NCBI GenBank assembly: GCA_021442155.1
Contig: CM038218.1
Coordinates: 55,217,277 to 55,281,276, forward strand
DNA: 64,000 nt
Reading direction: 5' to 3'
DNA from: Cymbidium sinense
Taxonomy: Eukaryota > Streptophyta > Magnoliopsida > Asparagales > Orchidaceae
Made by a program: the position numbers and the translations under genes. Below are positions 37,041-49,189 of this stretch, piece by piece. Within the stretch, counting starts at the first letter, position 1. Every line of letters starts with the position of its first letter. The notes under the pieces are model-generated. The model was given only the letters and a program-made list of their open reading frames with translations. It was not told where the DNA came from and did not search any database.

Positions 37041-37973
37041 CAAACAAATCCTAACTAAACTAAATAAACCTAAATAAAATTAAAAACCTAAATAAAATAA
37101 ATAAATGGTAAAATAAACCTAAACTAAAACTTAAAAAATAATAAATCAAATAAAATATAAAATAAATTAAAATAAAATAAATAAAAACCTAAACCTAAAT
37201 AAAATAAAATAAAACCTAAAATAAAAAACTTGGATAAAATAAAACTAAATGTAAAATAAAATAAAATAAAAAAAAATAAAAATAAAACCTAAAACTAAAA
37301 ATAAAAAAAAAAAAACATAAAATCCTAATAAACTAAAATAAACTATAAAATAAATAAAAAAATAAAATAAAACAAAACTAAATATAAAAGTAAAAGATAA
37401 AATAAAAAAATAAAATAAAAATATAAATGAAAATAAACTAAATGAATAAAACTTGCCGGTTTACTTAATTAAAAAAAAACTAAACCTAAACCCTTATAAA
37501 ACTAATCCTAAATAACCATAAACCTACATTGTAAATCCTAAACCCTAAAACCCACAAAACTAAACCTGACCTAACTACCTAACTTTAAACTTAAACAAAC
37601 CTAAACTTTAAACATAACCCTAAACTCTAAAATAAACCCTAAACTATATGATAACCCTAAACCCCAAACCCTAAAACCCAAAACCTAAATCCTAAACTCA
37701 CAAACCTAAACCCTATAAACTCATGCTAAACCCCCAAAACCTAACCCTAAACCTTAAATCAAAAAACCTTCAACCCTAAAATGCTAAACCTTAAACACTA
37801 ACCTTAAGCCCTAAACCCTAAAAGCATAAAGCCTAAAACCCTAAACCCTAAACCCTAAACCCTAAACCCTAACCCTAAACTCTAAACCCTAAACCTAACC
37901 TAAAAGTAACTTAATAAATTTAAATATAAACCTAAACCCTAAACCCTTAAACCTAATAAACCTAAATCCAAAG

Positions 37974-38408
37974 AATGGGCATAAACTTGATGACAGGAAC
38001 ATCACCGTCAACCAGCAATCTAGATCTGGAGGTGGAGGCAAAGGTGGAGGCGACAAATATAGCAATGGTGGTGGTAGGAGTAGTGGTGGTTATGGAGGCC
38101 GGAGGAGAGATAGAGGTTACAGCCGTGGTGGTGGGGGAGGGAGAGATAGGGGATATGATGATGGATCATGCTACTCAAGAGGCTAGGGTGGTTCTGATGG
38201 GAACTGGAGTAACTAAATATTGGCTGATCTGATCTGCAATTTATGGAACTATCTTTACATTAGAGACGATTCTAGTTATCTAAGGTTTTTGATTTTCTCA
38301 TTTTATATATCAATGTCATCTTGTGTCTTAGAAAACTTTATGTGTTACTTGGTTGATGAAATTAAAAAGAAGAAATGTTGAATCGGAATTTGTTCTCTGT
38401 TAAAAAAA
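37974..38408 (+). pseudogene. GRP terminal exon and 3' UTR copy 6, best-preserved frame
   Basis: From 37974 (after AAAG) one frame runs 80 codons to a TAA at 38214-38216, with a single in-frame TAG at 38184. It contains LDDRNITVNQQSRSGGGG, SGGYGGRRRDRGYSRGGGGG, RDRGYDDGSCYSRG and, past the stop, GGSDGNWSN. This is the end of an RRM followed by an Arg-Gly-Gly/Tyr-rich tail, the arrangement of small plant glycine-rich RNA-binding proteins, which bind RNA through the RRM and condense or contact partners through the tail. The RRM half with the RNP motifs is absent, and a central GGSGGAGGY-type segment seen in other copies is missing. Confidence 0.85.
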
Positions 38409-38640
38409 ATTAAAACCCCAAACCTTAAACTAAAAACTAAACCATAAACCTAAAACCTAAACCCTAAACCTTAAACTCTAAACCCTAAAAACCCTACCCT
38501 AATCCCTAGACCCTAAACCCTAAATCGTAAACCCTAAAACCCTAAATGCTAAAGCCCAAACTGTAAAACCTACAACCCTACACCCTAAACCCTAAACCCC
38601 AAACCCTAAACCCTAAACCCTAAGCCCTAAACACCTAAAA

Positions 38641-41480
38641 ACTTAAACTAAATAAAACCTAATAATAAAATAAAATAAAAACCTAAACCTAAATAAAATA
38701 AAATAAAAACCTAAATTAAAACCATAACTTAAACCTAAAAATAAAATAAAATAAAATTAAAAAACTAAAATAAAATAAAAATAACCTAAATTAAACTAAA
38801 AAATAAAATAAACCTAGGAATAAAAAACCTAAAATAAATAAAAACTAAACATGAAATAAAAATGAAATAAACTAAAATAAAATAAAATATAAACTAAATA
38901 AAACCTAAACCTAAAAAGAAACCTAAAAGAAAACCAAAAAAATAAATAAAAAATAAAACCTAAACCCTAAAAAAAAGAACCTAAACTTAAAATAAAATAA
39001 AATAAACAAAAAAAATAAACCTAAACAAAAATAAATACAACCTAAACCTAAACTTAAAATAAACAAAACCAAAACCTAAACCTAAACTAAATAAAATAAA
39101 ATAAACTAAAAATAAACCTAGACTTAAACTAAAAAAATAAAACCTAAAAATAAACCTAAAACCAAAAAAAAAAAAATTAAACCTAGAACTAAAAAATAAT
39201 AAAACCTATAACATATAATAAAATAAAACTAAGCAAAAATAAATAAACCTAAACCTAAACAAAACAAAAAAATCAAAACAAATAAACCTAAAATAAATAA
39301 ACTAAACTAAATGAAATAAAAAAACAAACCTAAATGAAAATAAAAATAAAATAAGCTAAATAAACCTAAAACCTCTGGGTTTGCTTAATTTTCTTAAAGA
39401 AAAAACCATAAACCCTGAACCCTAAACATAAAATAAATCCTAAACAAACCTAAACCCAACCCTAAAACTACCCAAAACCTAAAACTAACACTAAAATCTA
39501 AACCCTAAACTAACCACCCCACCCTAAACCCAGACCCTATAAACCTTAACTCTAAATCTTAAACCTTAAAAACCTTAAGCCCTAACTCCTAAACCCTAAA
39601 CTCTAAATTAACCCTAAACCCTAAACCTTAAACACCTAAAAGCTTAAACTAAATAAAATCTAATAATAAAATAAAATAAAAACCTAAACCTAAATAAAAT
39701 AAAATAAAAACCTAAACTAAAACCTTAACCTAAACATAAAAATAAAATAAAATAAAAAATAAAAAATAAAATAAAATAAAAAAACCTAAATTAAACTAAA
39801 AAATAAAATAAACCTAAGAATAAAACCTAAAATAATTAAAACTAAACATGAAATAAAAATGAAATAAACCTGAAATAAAATAAAATATAAACTAAATAAA
39901 AACATAAACCTAAAAAAGAGATCTAAAAAGAAAACCAAAAAATAAATAAAAAATAAAACCTAAACCCTAAACTAAAAAAGAACCTAAACTTAAAATAAAA
40001 ATAAAATAAACAAAAAAATAAACTTAAACCTAAACAAAAATAAATACAACCTAAACCTAACTTAAAATAAACAAAACCTAAACCTAAACTAAATAAAATA
40101 AAATAAACTAAAAATAAACCTAGACCTAAACTAAAAAATAAAACCTAAAAATAAACCTAAAACCTAAACCTAAAAAAAATAAAATTAAAACCTAAACCTA
40201 GAACTAAAAAATAATAAAACCTAAAACATAAAATAAAAATAAAACTAAGCAAAAATAAGCATAAACCTAAACCTAAACAAAACAAAAAAATTAAAATAAA
40301 TAAACCTAAAATAAATAAACTAAACTAAATAGAAATAAAAAATAAACCTAAATGAAAATAAAAAATAAAATAAACTAAATAAACCTAAACCTACCGATTT
40401 ACTTAATTTTTCTTAAAGAAAAAAACCATAAACCCTGAACCCTAAACCATAAACCCTAAATCCTAAACCCTAAACCCTAAAACTAACCCTAAACCCTAAA
40501 CCCTAAACCCTAAACTAACCCTAAACTCTAAACCCTAACCTTAACCCTAAACCCTAAACCCTAAACACTAAACCCTAAACTCTAAACCCCAAAACCCAAA
40601 ACCTTAAACCCTAAACCCTAAATCTTAAACCTTAAAAACCTTAAGCTTTAAATCCTAAACCCTAAACCCTAAATTAACCCTAAACCCTAAACCCTAAACA
40701 CCTAAAAGCTTAAACTAAATAAAATCTAATAGTAAAATAAAATAAAAACCTAAACCTAAATAAAATAAAATAAAAACCTAAACTAAAACCTTAACCTAAA
40801 CATAAAAATAAAATAAAATAAAAAATAAAGAAACTAAAATAAAATAAAAAAACCTAAATTAAACTAAAAAATAAAATAAACCTAAGAATAAAAAACCTAA
40901 AATAAATAAAAACTAAACATGAAATAAAAATGAAATAAACCTAAAATAAAATAAAATATAAACTAAATAAAAACATAAACCTAAAAAAGAGACCTAAAAG
41001 AAAACCAAAAAATAAATAAAAAATAAAACCTAAACCCTAAACTAAAAAAGAACCTAAACTTAAAATAAATATAAAATAAACAAAAAAATAAACTTAAACC
41101 TAAACTAAAATAAATACAACCTAAACCTAAACCTAAAATAAACAAAATCTAAACCTAAACCTAAAGTAAATAAAATAAAATAAACTAAAAATAAACTTAG
41201 ACCTAAACAAAAAAATAAAACCTAAAAATAAACCTAAAACCTAAACCTAAAAAAATAAAATTAAAACCTAAACCTAGAACTAAAAAATAATAAAACCAAA
41301 AACATAAAATAAAAATAAAACTAAGCAAAAAATAAGCATAAACCTAAATCTAAACAAAACAAAAAAATTAAAATAAATAAACCTAAAATAAATAAACTAA
41401 ACTAAATAGAAATAAAAAATAAAGCTAAATGAAAATAAAAAATAAAATAAACTAAATAAACCTAAACCTGATTACTTAAT
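38641..41480 (-). repeat. ~1.03-kb higher-order repeat of telomere-like variants, three units
   Basis: The A-rich block starting GCTTAAACTAAATAAAATC begins near 38641, 39642 and 40708 (steps 1001 and 1066 bp). Within each unit the same irregular words follow in order, including AAAGAGACCTAAAAG, CTAAACTAAAAAAGAACC and GCATAAACCTAAACC, then the box with TTTTCTTAAAGAAAAAACC near 39380, 40405 and 41472, then a CCCTAAA block. These units carry no GRP exon. The shared irregularities show duplication of whole units, not independent decay. Confidence 0.8.
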
Positions 41481-42442
41481 TTTCTTAAAGAAAAAACCAT
41501 AAACCTCAACCCTAAATAAACCCTAAATCCTAAACCCTAAAAACCCTAAACTAACCCTAAACCCTAAACCCTAAACTAACCCTAAACTATAAACCCTAAC
41601 CTTAACCCTAAACCCTAAACCCTAAACCCTAAACCCTAAACCCTAAACCCTAAATCCTAAACCCTAAAACTTAAACCCTAAACCCTAAACCCTAAACCTT
41701 AAAAACCCTATGCCCTAAATCCTAAACCCTAAACCCTAAATTAACTCTAAACCTTGTTAACCCTAAACCCTAAAACCTAAAGCTCAAACCCTAAACCCTA
41801 AACCCTAAATCTAAACATTAAACTTCAAAACCCTAAACCCTAAAGAAAAACACTAAACCCTAAACCCTAAAACCCTAAATCCTAAACCATAAACCCTAAA
41901 CCCTAAACCTAAACTAAATTGAATCTAATAATAAAATAAAAAAAATCTAAAACTAAAAAATAAAAGAAATAAATACCTAAACTAAAACCTATACCTAAAC
42001 CTAAAAATAAATCAAAATAAAAAATAAAAATACTAAAGTAAAATTAATAAAATAAAATAAACCTAAACCTAAACTAAAATAAATAAGACCTAAACCTAAA
42101 ATAAACTAAACCTAAACCTAAACCAAAACTAAATAAAATAAAATAATTAAAAATAAACTTGAACCTGAACTAAAAAAAAATCTATAATATACCTAGAATA
42201 AAAACCTAAAACCTAAACCTAAAAAAATAAAATTAAAACCTAAACCTAAACCTAAAAATAAAAAATAAAATAATAATAAACTTAGCTAAAAATAAACATA
42301 ATCCTAAAATTAAATTTAAATAAAACCTAAAAAAATAAAATAAACAAAACTAAATAAAAATAAACCCAAATAAAAATAAAAAAATAAAATAAACTCCAAT
42401 AAATAAAAAAATAAATAAATAAACTAAATAAACCTAGTCCTA

Positions 42443-42462
42443 CTAGTTTACTTAATTTAAAA
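42443..42462 (+). repeat. Recurring boundary box, example
   Basis: CTAGTTTACTTAATTTAAAA followed by A-runs and then CCCTAAA. Near-identical boxes lie at about 27453, 29031, 33825, 34690, 35900, 37456, 39372, 40397, 41465, 43340, 44317, 47977, 58850, 59937, 60985 and 61868. Reverse versions in the left array are near 13912, 17251 and 18231. It is not made of telomere-like words, and it consistently marks the A-rich to CCCTAAA switch. Confidence 0.75.
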
Positions 42463-42773
42463 AAGAAATTAAACCATAAATCCTAAAGCCTAAATCCTAA
42501 ATTCTAAACCCTAAAACTAACCCTATACCTTAAACTATAGACCTACAACCCTAAACCTACAACCCTAAACCCTGAACCCTAAATTCCTAAACCCTAAACC
42601 CTAAACCCTAAACCCTAAACCCTAAACCCTAAATCTGAAAACCTAAAACCCTAAAGCCTAAACCCTAAAACCTACAACACTAAACCCTAAACCTTAAACC
42701 CTAAAACCCTAAACCCTAAACCCTCAACCCTAAACTAACCCTAAACCTTAAACCCTAAACACTAAACCCTAAG

Positions 42774-43224
42774 AATGGATAGAACCTTGATGATAGGAAC
42801 ATCACCATAACCTAAGCTCAGTCTAGATCTGGTGGTGGAAGTGAAGGTGAAGGCAAAAGTTGTCACAATGGTGATGGGGGATATGGAGGTGTCGATAGGT
42901 GGTGCAATGGAGGAGAAACCGAGGTTACAACCGTGGTGGTGGTGAATGGAGAGATCCGGATATGATGGTGAATCTTACTACTCGAGAGGTGGGGTGGTTT
43001 TGATGGGAACTAGAATAGCTGAAGAATAGATGATATGATCTGCTGCTTATGGAACTGTTTCTTTATAGTAGAGACTATTCTACTTATCTAGGAATTTTTA
43101 TTTGCTAAATGGGTGCTCATTTTTGATCCATGTCGTCGCTTATGTCTTAGAAAACTTGGGGTCCTACTTGGTTGATGAAATCAAGAGAAGAAATGTTGAA
43201 TCTAAATTTGTTCTCTTAAAAAAA
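42774..43224 (+). pseudogene. GRP terminal exon and 3' UTR copy 7
   Basis: It starts after CCCTAAG. The frame reads NG, stop, NLDDRNITIT, stop, AQSRSGGGSEGEGK, then Gly-rich sequence CHNGDGGYGG before drifting out of frame. The 3' UTR is complete and ends in seven A after TTGTTCTCTT. The 1.86-kb unit that contains it is duplicated as copy 8. The exon shares the GATGATAGGAACATCACC variant with copy 8, marking the pair as recent sisters. Confidence 0.85.
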
Positions 43225-44633
43225 CCTTAAACTAAACTAAATAGAAATAAATTAAAATAAATAAATTAAAATAAATAGAAATAAAAAATAAACCTAAATG
43301 AAAATAAAAAAAATAAAATAAACTAAATAATCCTAAACCTACCGATTTACTTAATTTTTTTTAAAGAGAAAACCTTAAACCCTGAACCCTAAACCATAAA
43401 CCCTAAATCCTAAACCCTAAACCCTAAACTAACCCTAAACTCTAAACCCTAACCTTAACCCTTAACCCTAAACCCTAAACCCTAAACCCTAAAACCCTAA
43501 ACCCTAAATGCTAAACCCTAAACCTTAAAAACCCTATGCCCTAAATCCTAAACCCTAAATCTTAAATTAACTCTAAACCTTAAGCTAACCCTAAACCCTA
43601 AAACCTAAAGCCAAACCCTAAACCCTAAACCCTAAACTCTAAACATTAAACTCTCAAAACCCTAAACCCTAAAGAAAAACACTAAACCCTAAACCCTAAA
43701 ACCCTAAATCCTAAACCATAAACCCTAAACACTAAACCCTCAAAACCTTAAAACCTAAACCAAAACTAAATAGAATCTAATAATAAAATAAATAAAAAAA
43801 ATCTAAAACTAAAAAAATAAAAGAAATAAATACCTAAACTAAAACCTATACCTAAACCTAAAAATAAATCAAAATAATAAATAAAAATAGTAAAGTAAAA
43901 TTAATAAAATAAAATAAACCTAAACCTAAACTAAAATAAACTAAACTAAAATAAATAAGACCTAAACCTAAAATAAACTAAACCTAAACCTAAACCAAAA
44001 CTAAAAAAAAATAAAATAACTAAAAATAAACCTGAACCTGAACTAAAAAAAAATCTATAATATACCTAGAATAAAAACCTAAAACTTAAACCTAAAAAAA
44101 TAAAATTAAAACCTAAACCTAAACCTAAAAAAAAAATAATAATAATAATAAAACTTAGCTAAAAAATAAACATAATCCTAAAAATTAAATTTAAATAAAA
44201 ACCTAAAAAAATAAAATAAACAAAACTAAATAAAAATAAACCCAAATAAAAATAAAAAAATAAAATAAACTCCAATAAATAAAAAAATAAAAAAATAAAC
44301 TAAATAAACCTAGTCCTACTAGTTTACTTAATTTAAAAAAAAATTAAACCATAAATCCTAAAGCCTAAACCCTAAATTCTAAACCCTAAAACTAACCCTA
44401 TACCCTAAATCGTAAACCTATAACCCTAAACCTACAACCCTAAACCCTGAACCCTAAATTCCTAAACCCTAAACCCTAAACCCTAAACCCCAAACCCTAA
44501 ACCCTAAATCCAAAAACCTAAAACCCTAAACCCTAAACCCTAAAACCTACAACACTAAACCCTAAACCTTAAGCCCTAAACCCTAAACCCTAAACTAACC
44601 CTAAACCTTAAACCCTAAACACTAAACCCTAAG

Positions 44634-45080
44634 AATGGACAGAACCTTGATGATAGGAACATCACCAACCCAAGCTCGGCCTAGACTGTGGTGGAAGTGA
44701 AGGTGAAGGTGTTATCACAATGGTGGTGGGGATATGGAGGTGCCGGTCGAGGGTGGTTATGGAGGCAATAGGAGAAACTGAGGTTACAACTGTGGTGGTG
44801 GCGGATGGAGAGATCCGGGATATGATGGTGAATCTTACTACTCGAGAGGTGGGGGTGGTTTTGATGGGAACTAGAATAGTCAAGAATGATGATATGATCT
44901 ACCGCCATGGAACTATTTCTTTATAAGTAGAGCTCTACTTATCTAGAATTTTATTTGCTCAATGGGTGCTCATTTTGATCCATGTCATCGCTGTGTCTTA
45001 AAAAACTTGGGGTCCTACTTGGTTGATGAAATCGAAGAGAAGAAATGTTGAATCTGAATTTGTTCTCTGTTAAAAAAAAA
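44634..45080 (+). pseudogene. GRP terminal exon and 3' UTR copy 8
   Basis: Sister of copy 7, starting after CCCTAAG with NGQNLDDRNIT and then a deletion that removes the following codons and brings in a stop. The Gly-rich DNA is still recognisable (GGTGGTGGGGATATGGAGG, CTCGAGAGGTGGGGGTGG). Several short deletions relative to copy 7 are scattered through the UTR. The tail has nine A. Minus-strand frames at 44662-44908 and the plus frame at 44720-44926 are other frames of this copy. Confidence 0.85.
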
Positions 45081-46573
45081 CCTTAAACCCTAAACCCTAA
45101 ACTAAAACTTAAACCCTAAACCTAAAACCTAAACTCTAAACCCTAAACCCTTAACCTTAAATCCCAAACCCTAAACCCTAAACTAGCCTTAAACCCTAAA
45201 CCCTCACCAAAACCCTAAAAAGCTAAAACGTTAAACCTAAACTAAATAAAACCTAAAAAGAAAATAAATAAATAAAAAAACTTAAACCAAAATAATATAA
45301 AAATATATTAAAATAAAAACATAAATTAAAGCCTAAACCTAAACCTAAACTTAAACCTAAACCTAAAAAATAAAACAAAATAAAAACTAAAAACTAAACT
45401 AAAATAAAATAAATAAAAACTTAAACTAAACTAAAAAGATAAAAAACCTAAATAAAATAAAAACTAAACCTTAAATCAAAATAAAAAACCAAAAATAAAA
45501 TAAAATAAAAACTAAATGAAAACCTAAACCTAAAAAATAAACCTATAAATAAAACTTATAAATAAATAAAAAATAAAACCTAAACCCTAAACTTAAAATA
45601 AAACTAAAATAAACAAAATAAAATAAACCAAAACCTAAACTAAAATAAACTAAAATAAAATAAATAAAACCTAAACCTAAAATAAGCTAAACCCAAACCT
45701 AAATGTAAACCTAAACTAAATAAAATAAAATGAACTAAAAATAAACATAAACATCAACTAAAAAATAATACCTAAAAATAAACCTAAATCCTAAACCTAA
45801 AAAAAATAAAATAATAATCGAAACCAAAACCTAAAAATTGAAAATAAAACCTAAACCTAAAAAATAAAATAAACTAACTAAAAATAAACTAAACTAAAAT
45901 AAACTAAAATTAAAATCCTAAACTAAAATAAATAAACAAAATAAAATAAAATAAACCTAAATAAAATTAAAATAATAATAAATATAAATTAAACTAAATA
46001 AACTTAAACCTAACTTTAATTTTAAAACCCAAACCCTAAATTCTAAACTCTAAACCCTAAACCCTAAACCCTAAACCATAAACCCTAAAATAAACCATAA
46101 ACCCTAAACTTTAAACCTACAACTCTAAACCTACAACCCTAAATGCTAAACCCTAAACCCTAAAATCCTAAACCCTTAACCCTAAACCCTAAACCCTAAA
46201 CCATAAAATCCTAAACCCTTAACCCTTAACTCTAAACCCTAAACCCTAAACCCTAAACCTTAAACCCTAAACCCTAAAACCCTAAACCTTAACCCCTAAA
46301 CACTAAGCCCTAAAACCCTAATCCTTAATCCCTAAACCCTAAAACCTACAACCCTAAACCTTAAACCCTAAACCCTAAACCCTAAACCCTAAACCCTAAG
46401 CTAACCCTAAACCTTAAGCTAACCCTAAACCCTAATCCTTAAACCCTAAACCCTAAAACTTACAACCCTAAACCTTAAACCCCAAACCTAAACCCTAAAC
46501 CCTAAACCCTAAGCAAACCCTAAATCTTAAGCTAACCCTAAACCCTAAACCCTAAACTAACCCAAACCATAAG

Positions 46574-46996
46574 AATGGTAGAACCTGATGATAGAACATC
46601 ACACAACTTGGCTACTAGATGTGTTGGAGTTGAAGTGAGGCTAAGGTTATCACAGTGGTGGGGGGATCCGAGGCCGGGTGGATAGAGTGGTGCTGAGCAG
46701 GGTGGTTTTGGAGGAGAGGAGCTGATGGAGGTTACAACCAAGGTAGTGGGAGAGATCGAGATATGATGGCGATCCCGCCACTGAGGTGGGGTGATTCGAT
46801 GGGAATTAGAGAAGTTAAGACCCACCACCACTATGAAATGTTCTTATAAAGATAGTTCTACTTATCATGAGGTTTTTATTTGCTCTATGCTCATTTTTAT
46901 TTATGTCATCATTGTGTCTTAAAACTGGGTGCTACTTGGTTGATGAAATGAAAAAGAATAAATGTTGAATCTAAATTTGTTCTCTATTAAAAAAAA
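46574..46996 (+). pseudogene. GRP terminal exon and 3' UTR copy 9
   Basis: The copy begins after ATAAG with AATGGTAGAACCTGATGATAG, quoted here as AATGGTAGAACCTGATG. It has lost many single bases relative to its neighbours, so no frame is kept. Gly-codon-rich DNA and RDRDMM-like remnants follow, then a 3' UTR ending in eight A. The dense scatter of 1-2 base deletions could be real decay or uncorrected long-read error. Confidence 0.75.
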
Positions 46997-48307
46997 CTTT
47001 AAACCCTAAACCCTAAACTAAAACTTAAAACTTAAACCCAAACCCTAAACCCTAAACCCTAAACCATAAACCCTAAACCACCCCAAACCATAAACTCTAA
47101 ACCCTAAACTAACCCTAAATGCTAAAACCAAAACCCTAAACCCTAACAAGCTGAAAACCTAAACCTAAACTAAATAAAAGTTAAAAATAAAATAAATAAA
47201 AAAACCTAAACCAAAATAAAAGAAAAATATAATAAAATAAAAAACATAAAGTAAAACCTGAACCTAAACCTAAACCTAAACCTAAAAGAAAATAAAATAA
47301 AAAATAAAAACTAAACAAAAATAAAATAAATAAAAACCTAAATTAAACAAATAATAAAATACATATATAAAATAAAATCTAAACCTAAAATAAAAAAGAA
47401 AACCTAAAATAAAATATAATAAAAACTTGAACCTAAAAATTAAACTTTAAAATAAATAAATAAAAACCTAAACCCTAAACTAAAAAAAAACTAAAACCTA
47501 AAATAAAAATAAAATAAACAAAATAAAATAGACCTAAACCTAAACTAAAATAAACTAAACTAAAATAAATAAAATCTAAAAATAATCCTAAAATAAATTA
47601 AACCTTTACCTAAACCAAAACCTAAACTAAATAAAATAAAATTAACTAAAAATAATTGTAAACCTAAACTAAAAAATAAAACCTAAAAAAACCTAAAATA
47701 AAAACCTAAAACTTGAACCTTAAAAATTAAAATAAAAAAATAAACCTAAACCTAAAAATAAAAAATAAAACCTAAACTTAAAAAATAAAATAAAAATAAA
47801 ACTCAACTAAAAAATAAACTAAAACCTTAAAAATATAGTAAAATAAATAACCTAAACTAAAATAAATAAACCTAAAGTAAATAAACTAAACTAAATGAAA
47901 ATAAAAATAAACCTAAATAAAAATAAAAAATAAAATAAATTCATATAAAATAATAAAATAATTAAACCTAAACCTATCTGTTTACTTAATTTTTTTAAAA
48001 AAAACCTCCCTAAATCCTAAACCATAAACTCTAAACCCTAAAATAAAGCCTAAACCCTAAAACCTAAACCTAAAACCTTAAACCTATAACCATAAACCCT
48101 AAACCCTAATCCCTAATCCATAAACCCTAAACCCTAAACCCTAAACCCTAAACCCTAAAACCCTAAACCCTAATGCCAAAAACCCTAAACCCTAAAACCT
48201 ACAACCCTGAACACTAAACCCCAAAGTCTAAACCCTACACTAACCCTAAACCCTAAACCCTAAACTAATCCTAAATCCTAAACCCTAAACTAATCCTAAA
48301 CCATGAG

Positions 48308-48768
48308 AATGGGTAACCTTCATGGCAGAACATCATCATCAACTAGGCTCAACATTGATCTCTGGAGAAAGTAGAGGAGAAAGAAGGAAGGTGGGGGATC
48401 TGAGGTGCCGTGGATATGGAGATGGTGGTGAGCAAGGTGGTTATGGAGGCGGAGGAACGATGGAAGTTACAACCATGGTGGTGGTTGAGGGAGAGATCGG
48501 GATATGATGGCGATCCGTACTCAAGAGGTGGGGGTGGTTCTATTGGAAATTGGAGAAACTAAAGAACGATCGATCTAATTTGCTATTAATGGAACTGTGT
48601 CTTTAGAGTAGAGTTGATTCTACTTATCTAAGGTTTTTAATTTGCTCTATGGGTGCTCATTTTTTATTTAAGATGTCACTTATATCTTAGAAAACTTGGG
48701 GTGCTACTTAGTTGATGAAATCAAAAAGAAGATATGTTGAGTCTAAATTTGTTCTCTATTAAAAAAAA
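48308..48768 (+). pseudogene. GRP terminal exon and 3' UTR copy 10
   Basis: It follows CCATGAG rather than CCCTAAG. An early stop comes from loss of two bases in the NGQNLDG segment. Recognisable DNA includes GGTTATGGAGGCGGAGG, TCAAGAGGTGGGGGTGG and AATTGGAGAAACTAA, the WRN-stop end. The 3' UTR is full length and ends in eight A. An open frame at 48322-48507 overlaps it in a shifted frame and is not considered a gene. Confidence 0.8.
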
Positions 48769-49189
48769 CCATAAACCCTAAACTAAATTAAACCTAAACT
48801 TAAACTAAAACCTAAATCCTAAACCTAAAACCATAAACCCTAATCCCTAAACCATAAACCCTAAACCCTAAACCCTAACCCCTAACCCCTAAACACCTAA
48901 AAACCTAAAAACCTAAACCTAAACTAAATAAAACCTAATAATAAAATAAATAAATAAAAACTGAAACCTAAACCCTAAACCCTAAGACTATAACTTAAAC
49001 CCTAAAACTCAACCCTAAACCCTAAACCCTAAACTCAAATCCTAAACAAACTGAACCTAAACCTTAAACCCTAAACTAACCTAAATAAACCTTAAACCCT
49101 AATCCTAACCTAAACCTAAACCCTAAACCTAAACCCTAAACCTTTAACCTAACCCTAAATAAACCTTAAACCCTAATCAACCCTAAACC

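Larger units (their letters stand above)
41480..48990 (-). repeat. ~1.85-kb higher-order repeat, each unit with a GRP exon copy
   Basis: Four GRP exon starts at 42774, 44634, 46574 and 48308 are 1860, 1940 and 1734 bp apart. The first two units are nearly identical outside the exon as well: CTAAATTAACTCTAAACCTT near 41740 and 43563, CTAATAATAAAATAAA near 41922 and 43780, and CCTACTAGTTTACTTAATTT near 42440 and 44316. Unit order is CCCTAAA block, exon and 3' UTR, CCCTAAA block, A-rich block, box. Confidence 0.8.

Noticed and set aside
37975..38232. 85-codon open frame rich in Val/Gly/Met
   Set aside because: It is the +1 frame of GRP exon copy 6. The frame starting at 37974 gives the recognisable NITVNQ and RGG-rich sequence, so this one is a shadow.
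44662..44926. Overlapping open frames on both strands near GRP copy 8
   Set aside because: They are antisense or shifted frames of a Gly-codon-rich exon, which lacks stops in several frames because of its composition.
42000..48900. CRISPR-like array, because of regular repeats
   Set aside because: The repeats are kilobase-scale, made of telomere-like words and exon copies, with no short identical repeats separated by unique spacers, and the setting is a plant genome.
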